From NCBI GenBank assembly GCA_002317175.1, contig DCJA01000036.1:133331-197330 (forward strand): 64,000 bases of DNA, read 5' to 3'. The position numbers and the translations under genes were made by a program. Source of the DNA: Lachnospiraceae bacterium UBA1712 (GTDB taxonomy: Bacteria; Bacillota; Clostridia; Lachnospirales; Lachnospiraceae). The notes beneath the pieces were generated by a model, which had not been told where the DNA came from, did not search any database, and was given only the letters and a program-made list of their open reading frames with translations. Shown here piece after piece: positions 62,431 through 64,000 of this stretch. How positions within the stretch are numbered: position 1 is the first letter of the stretch; every line of letters starts with the position of its first letter.

Positions 62431-63936
62431 ATGAGTAAAAAGCAGAACAAACCGACGAATTCAAAATCTAAGTATTTTAAATGGGGCTTTACTGCATTTT
62501 TGGTTATTATGGCTTCAGTATTATCCATATATACCATTATAAATATTTCAAATATTGCATCAAAAGCAGTTGCTTTTTTGAAATCTATTATGCCTATATT
62601 AGATGGGCTTATTGTTGCATATATTCTTAGTCCACTGGTTGATATGATTGAGAATAAACTTATTTATCCGATAGTTAAGAAACGTAATATTACTATTAAT
62701 GATAAAAGAAAGAAGATTGTGCGTTATATATCTGTATTCTTATCGGTTTTCTTTGTTCTATTGCTGATTGTAATATTCATAAGGTTAGTAGTACCTCAGT
62801 TGATTTTAAGTATTCAGAATATTATTCTTTATGCACCTACTTATCTGGATTCACTGATTAATATTGCAAATAAAATACTTGAAAACCTTAATTTGTTTAA
62901 GGAAAAAGATATAGTGTCGATTATTGAACATTACTATGAAGACATTATGGAATTTATGCAGCAGAATATACTTCCTTCATTAAATAGCTGGGTTAGAAGC
63001 CTTTCGAACTCTGTGTTTAGTTTCCTTGGAGCTATCTGGGATCTTATTATTGGCTTCTTTATTGCAATATATCTGCTTATATCAAAGGAGCGATTCAGGG
63101 GACAGTTTAAGAAAGCTATCTATTCATTATTTGAGACAAAAAAAGCAAATCAGCTTATTGCTGATATACGTTTTATTGATAAAACTTTTATATCCTTTAT
63201 TGGTGGAAAAATTGTTGATTCTATAATAATTGGATTAATCTGTTTTATTATTATTAGATGCTTTGATATGCCATATTATTTCCTTATTTCGGTAATAATT
63301 GGTGTTACAAACATAATTCCGTTTTTTGGACCATTTTTTGGTGCAATTCCAAGTGCGGTTTTAATATTATTGATTGATCCTATAAAGGCTCTGTATTTTG
63401 TAATTATAATAATTATATTACAGCAGATTGATGGTAATTTTATTGGACCTATGATTTTAGGTAATTCCACAGGATTATCAGGTTTCTGGGTTATTTTCTC
63501 GATTACTTTATTTGGCAGTATTTGGGGCGTTCCAGGAATGTTTCTTGGAGTTCCGACCTTTGCGTGTATCTATGCATGGCTTAAGAGAAAAATGTATTAT
63601 TCTTTAAGAAAAAAAGATTTATCAACGAATACGGATGATTATATAGGCCTTGAAACTATTAAAGATAAAAAACTAATCCTTAAAAAGCCTAATGGCGCGG
63701 AATTTGTTGAAAAGAAAAAATATATATCTTTAGATGATGTAGCTACTGAAGATAAAAACATCAACGAGAAGCTTCAGGATAATCTTGAAAAGACAAAAGA
63801 ATTCTTTTCAAATATTATACATAAAGATAATGATAATATTGAAAATAAAAATGTAAATGAAATAGAAAGTGCTAAGGATGTTGATCCAATACATGAAGAG
63901 TATCTGGATGATGAAGATCCTGAGATAAAGGCATAA
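62431..63936 (+). CDS. AI-2E family transporter
   Basis: The 501-residue protein has eight or so transmembrane helices: two near the N-terminus, one pair near 95-120, and a cluster from about 190 to 380. It carries the family motifs IGVTNIIPFFGPFFGAIPSA and LQQIDGNFIGPMILGNSTGLSGFWV. An unusual charged tail of about 110 residues follows, rich in Asp, Glu, Asn and Lys. The family is named after an AI-2 exporter but many members have other substrates or are unknown. The ATG at 62431 is preceded by AAGGAG at 62418-62423; an in-frame start 18 nt earlier is rejected. Confidence 0.93.
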   Translation: MSKKQNKPTNSKSKYFKWGFTAFLVIMASVLSIYTIINISNIASKAVAFLKSIMPILDGLIVAYILSPLVDMIENKLIYPIVKKRNITINDKRKKIVRYISVFLSVFFVLLLIVIFIRLVVPQLILSIQNIILYAPTYLDSLINIANKILENLNLFKEKDIVSIIEHYYEDIMEFMQQNILPSLNSWVRSLSNSVFSFLGAIWDLIIGFFIAIYLLISKERFRGQFKKAIYSLFETKKANQLIADIRFIDKTFISFIGGKIVDSIIIGLICFIIIRCFDMPYYFLISVIIGVTNIIPFFGPFFGAIPSAVLILLIDPIKALYFVIIIIILQQIDGNFIGPMILGNSTGLSGFWVIFSITLFGSIWGVPGMFLGVPTFACIYAWLKRKMYYSLRKKDLSTNTDDYIGLETIKDKKLILKKPNGAEFVEKKKYISLDDVATEDKNINEKLQDNLEKTKEFFSNIIHKDNDNIENKNVNEIESAKDVDPIHEEYLDDEDPEIKA

Positions 63937-63964
63937 ACCCGCTGTTTTGGGGCCTTTCTACTAT

Positions 63965-64000
63965 TAACTATTCGTTAAACTGTTCTTTTGCGAATAGTTA
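63965..64000. repeat. 10-bp inverted hairpin with inverted copy of the 15-bp motif
   Basis: TAACTATTCG (63965-63974) and CGAATAGTTA (63991-64000) form a perfect stem around a 16-nt loop at the window edge. The left arm contains the 15-bp motif (63966-63980) in inverse orientation. Before it, at 63937-63964, only a short GC-rich piece follows the AI-2E stop codon. The structure may continue beyond the window. Confidence 0.7.

Noticed and set aside
1..64000. CRISPR arrays, rRNA and tRNA genes, IS elements
   Set aside because: Read for and not seen anywhere in the window.

Overview
The window is a 64 kb stretch of a low-GC (roughly 35-40 percent) Firmicutes chromosome. The gene content, the gene order and the protein sequences point to the Lachnospiraceae, near Butyrivibrio, Pseudobutyrivibrio or Roseburia; this placement is an inference from family resemblance, not a measured one. 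It is almost entirely core chromosome: about 60 protein genes, nearly all on the + strand, tightly packed with 1-8 nt overlaps, start codons preceded by AGGAGG-like sites, and few intergenic gaps. I see no prophage, transposon, CRISPR array, rRNA or tRNA gene. No gene-free stretch exceeds 300 bases.

Layout. 1-9.8 kb: the tail of an unknown gene and its terminator, then ftsK/spoIIIE, formate-THF ligase, a zinc-ribbon/TPR/CHB_HEX membrane protein, the electron-bifurcating NfnAB pair, a second zinc-ribbon membrane protein and a small unknown protein. 9.8-27 kb: phoH-ybeY, a flippase-like protein, two FAD proteins, proB / DUF896 / 5-formyl-THF cyclo-ligase / proA, then miaB-mutS-mutL-miaA and a PLP enzyme of the methionine gamma-lyase/aluminium-resistance family. 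27-36 kb: a cell-shape operon radC-mreBCD-PBP2-minC-rodA-mgsA-D,D-carboxypeptidase. 36-42.7 kb: a small P-loop protein, a HlyD-like adaptor with ylmE and sepF, an aroB-like gene, lspA, a RluD-like synthase and a cytidylate-kinase-like protein. 42.7-50.7 kb: MoxR / DUF58 / transglutaminase, then two radical-SAM-linked genes and a short RNase E/G. 50.7-56 kb: DUF1189 and the ribosome-assembly group rplU-prp-rpmA-obg-yhbY-nadD-yqeK-rsfS. 56-59.4 kb: a lipid-kinase-like protein, a hybrid histidine kinase and an amidohydrolase. 59.6-62.3 kb: three minus-strand genes (YczE-type membrane protein, XerS-like recombinase, TtcA-like PP-loop enzyme). 62.4-63.9 kb: an AI-2E family transporter.

The genes mostly serve growth and envelope maintenance: cell-wall elongation and division (mreBCD, PBP2, rodA, minC, sepF, carboxypeptidase, ftsK), ribosome biogenesis, tRNA modification, mismatch repair, folate one-carbon metabolism and redox balancing.

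The points most worth a second look are: (1) a 118-nt pseudoknot-capable palindrome between convergent genes at 59472-59589; (2) a minC whose MinD-binding RSGQ motif appears lost and which has no minD or minE beside it; (3) a methylglyoxal synthase with Glu at the catalytic Asp position; (4) a diacylglycerol-kinase-like protein with GGSGT in place of GGDGT, co-encoded with a hybrid kinase; (5) a near-perfect operator-like palindrome on the -35 box of the radC-mre promoter; and (6) a 15-bp motif flanking the AI-2E gene in inverted orientation, one copy forming a hairpin at the window end. Nothing here is clearly a wholly new multi-gene system.
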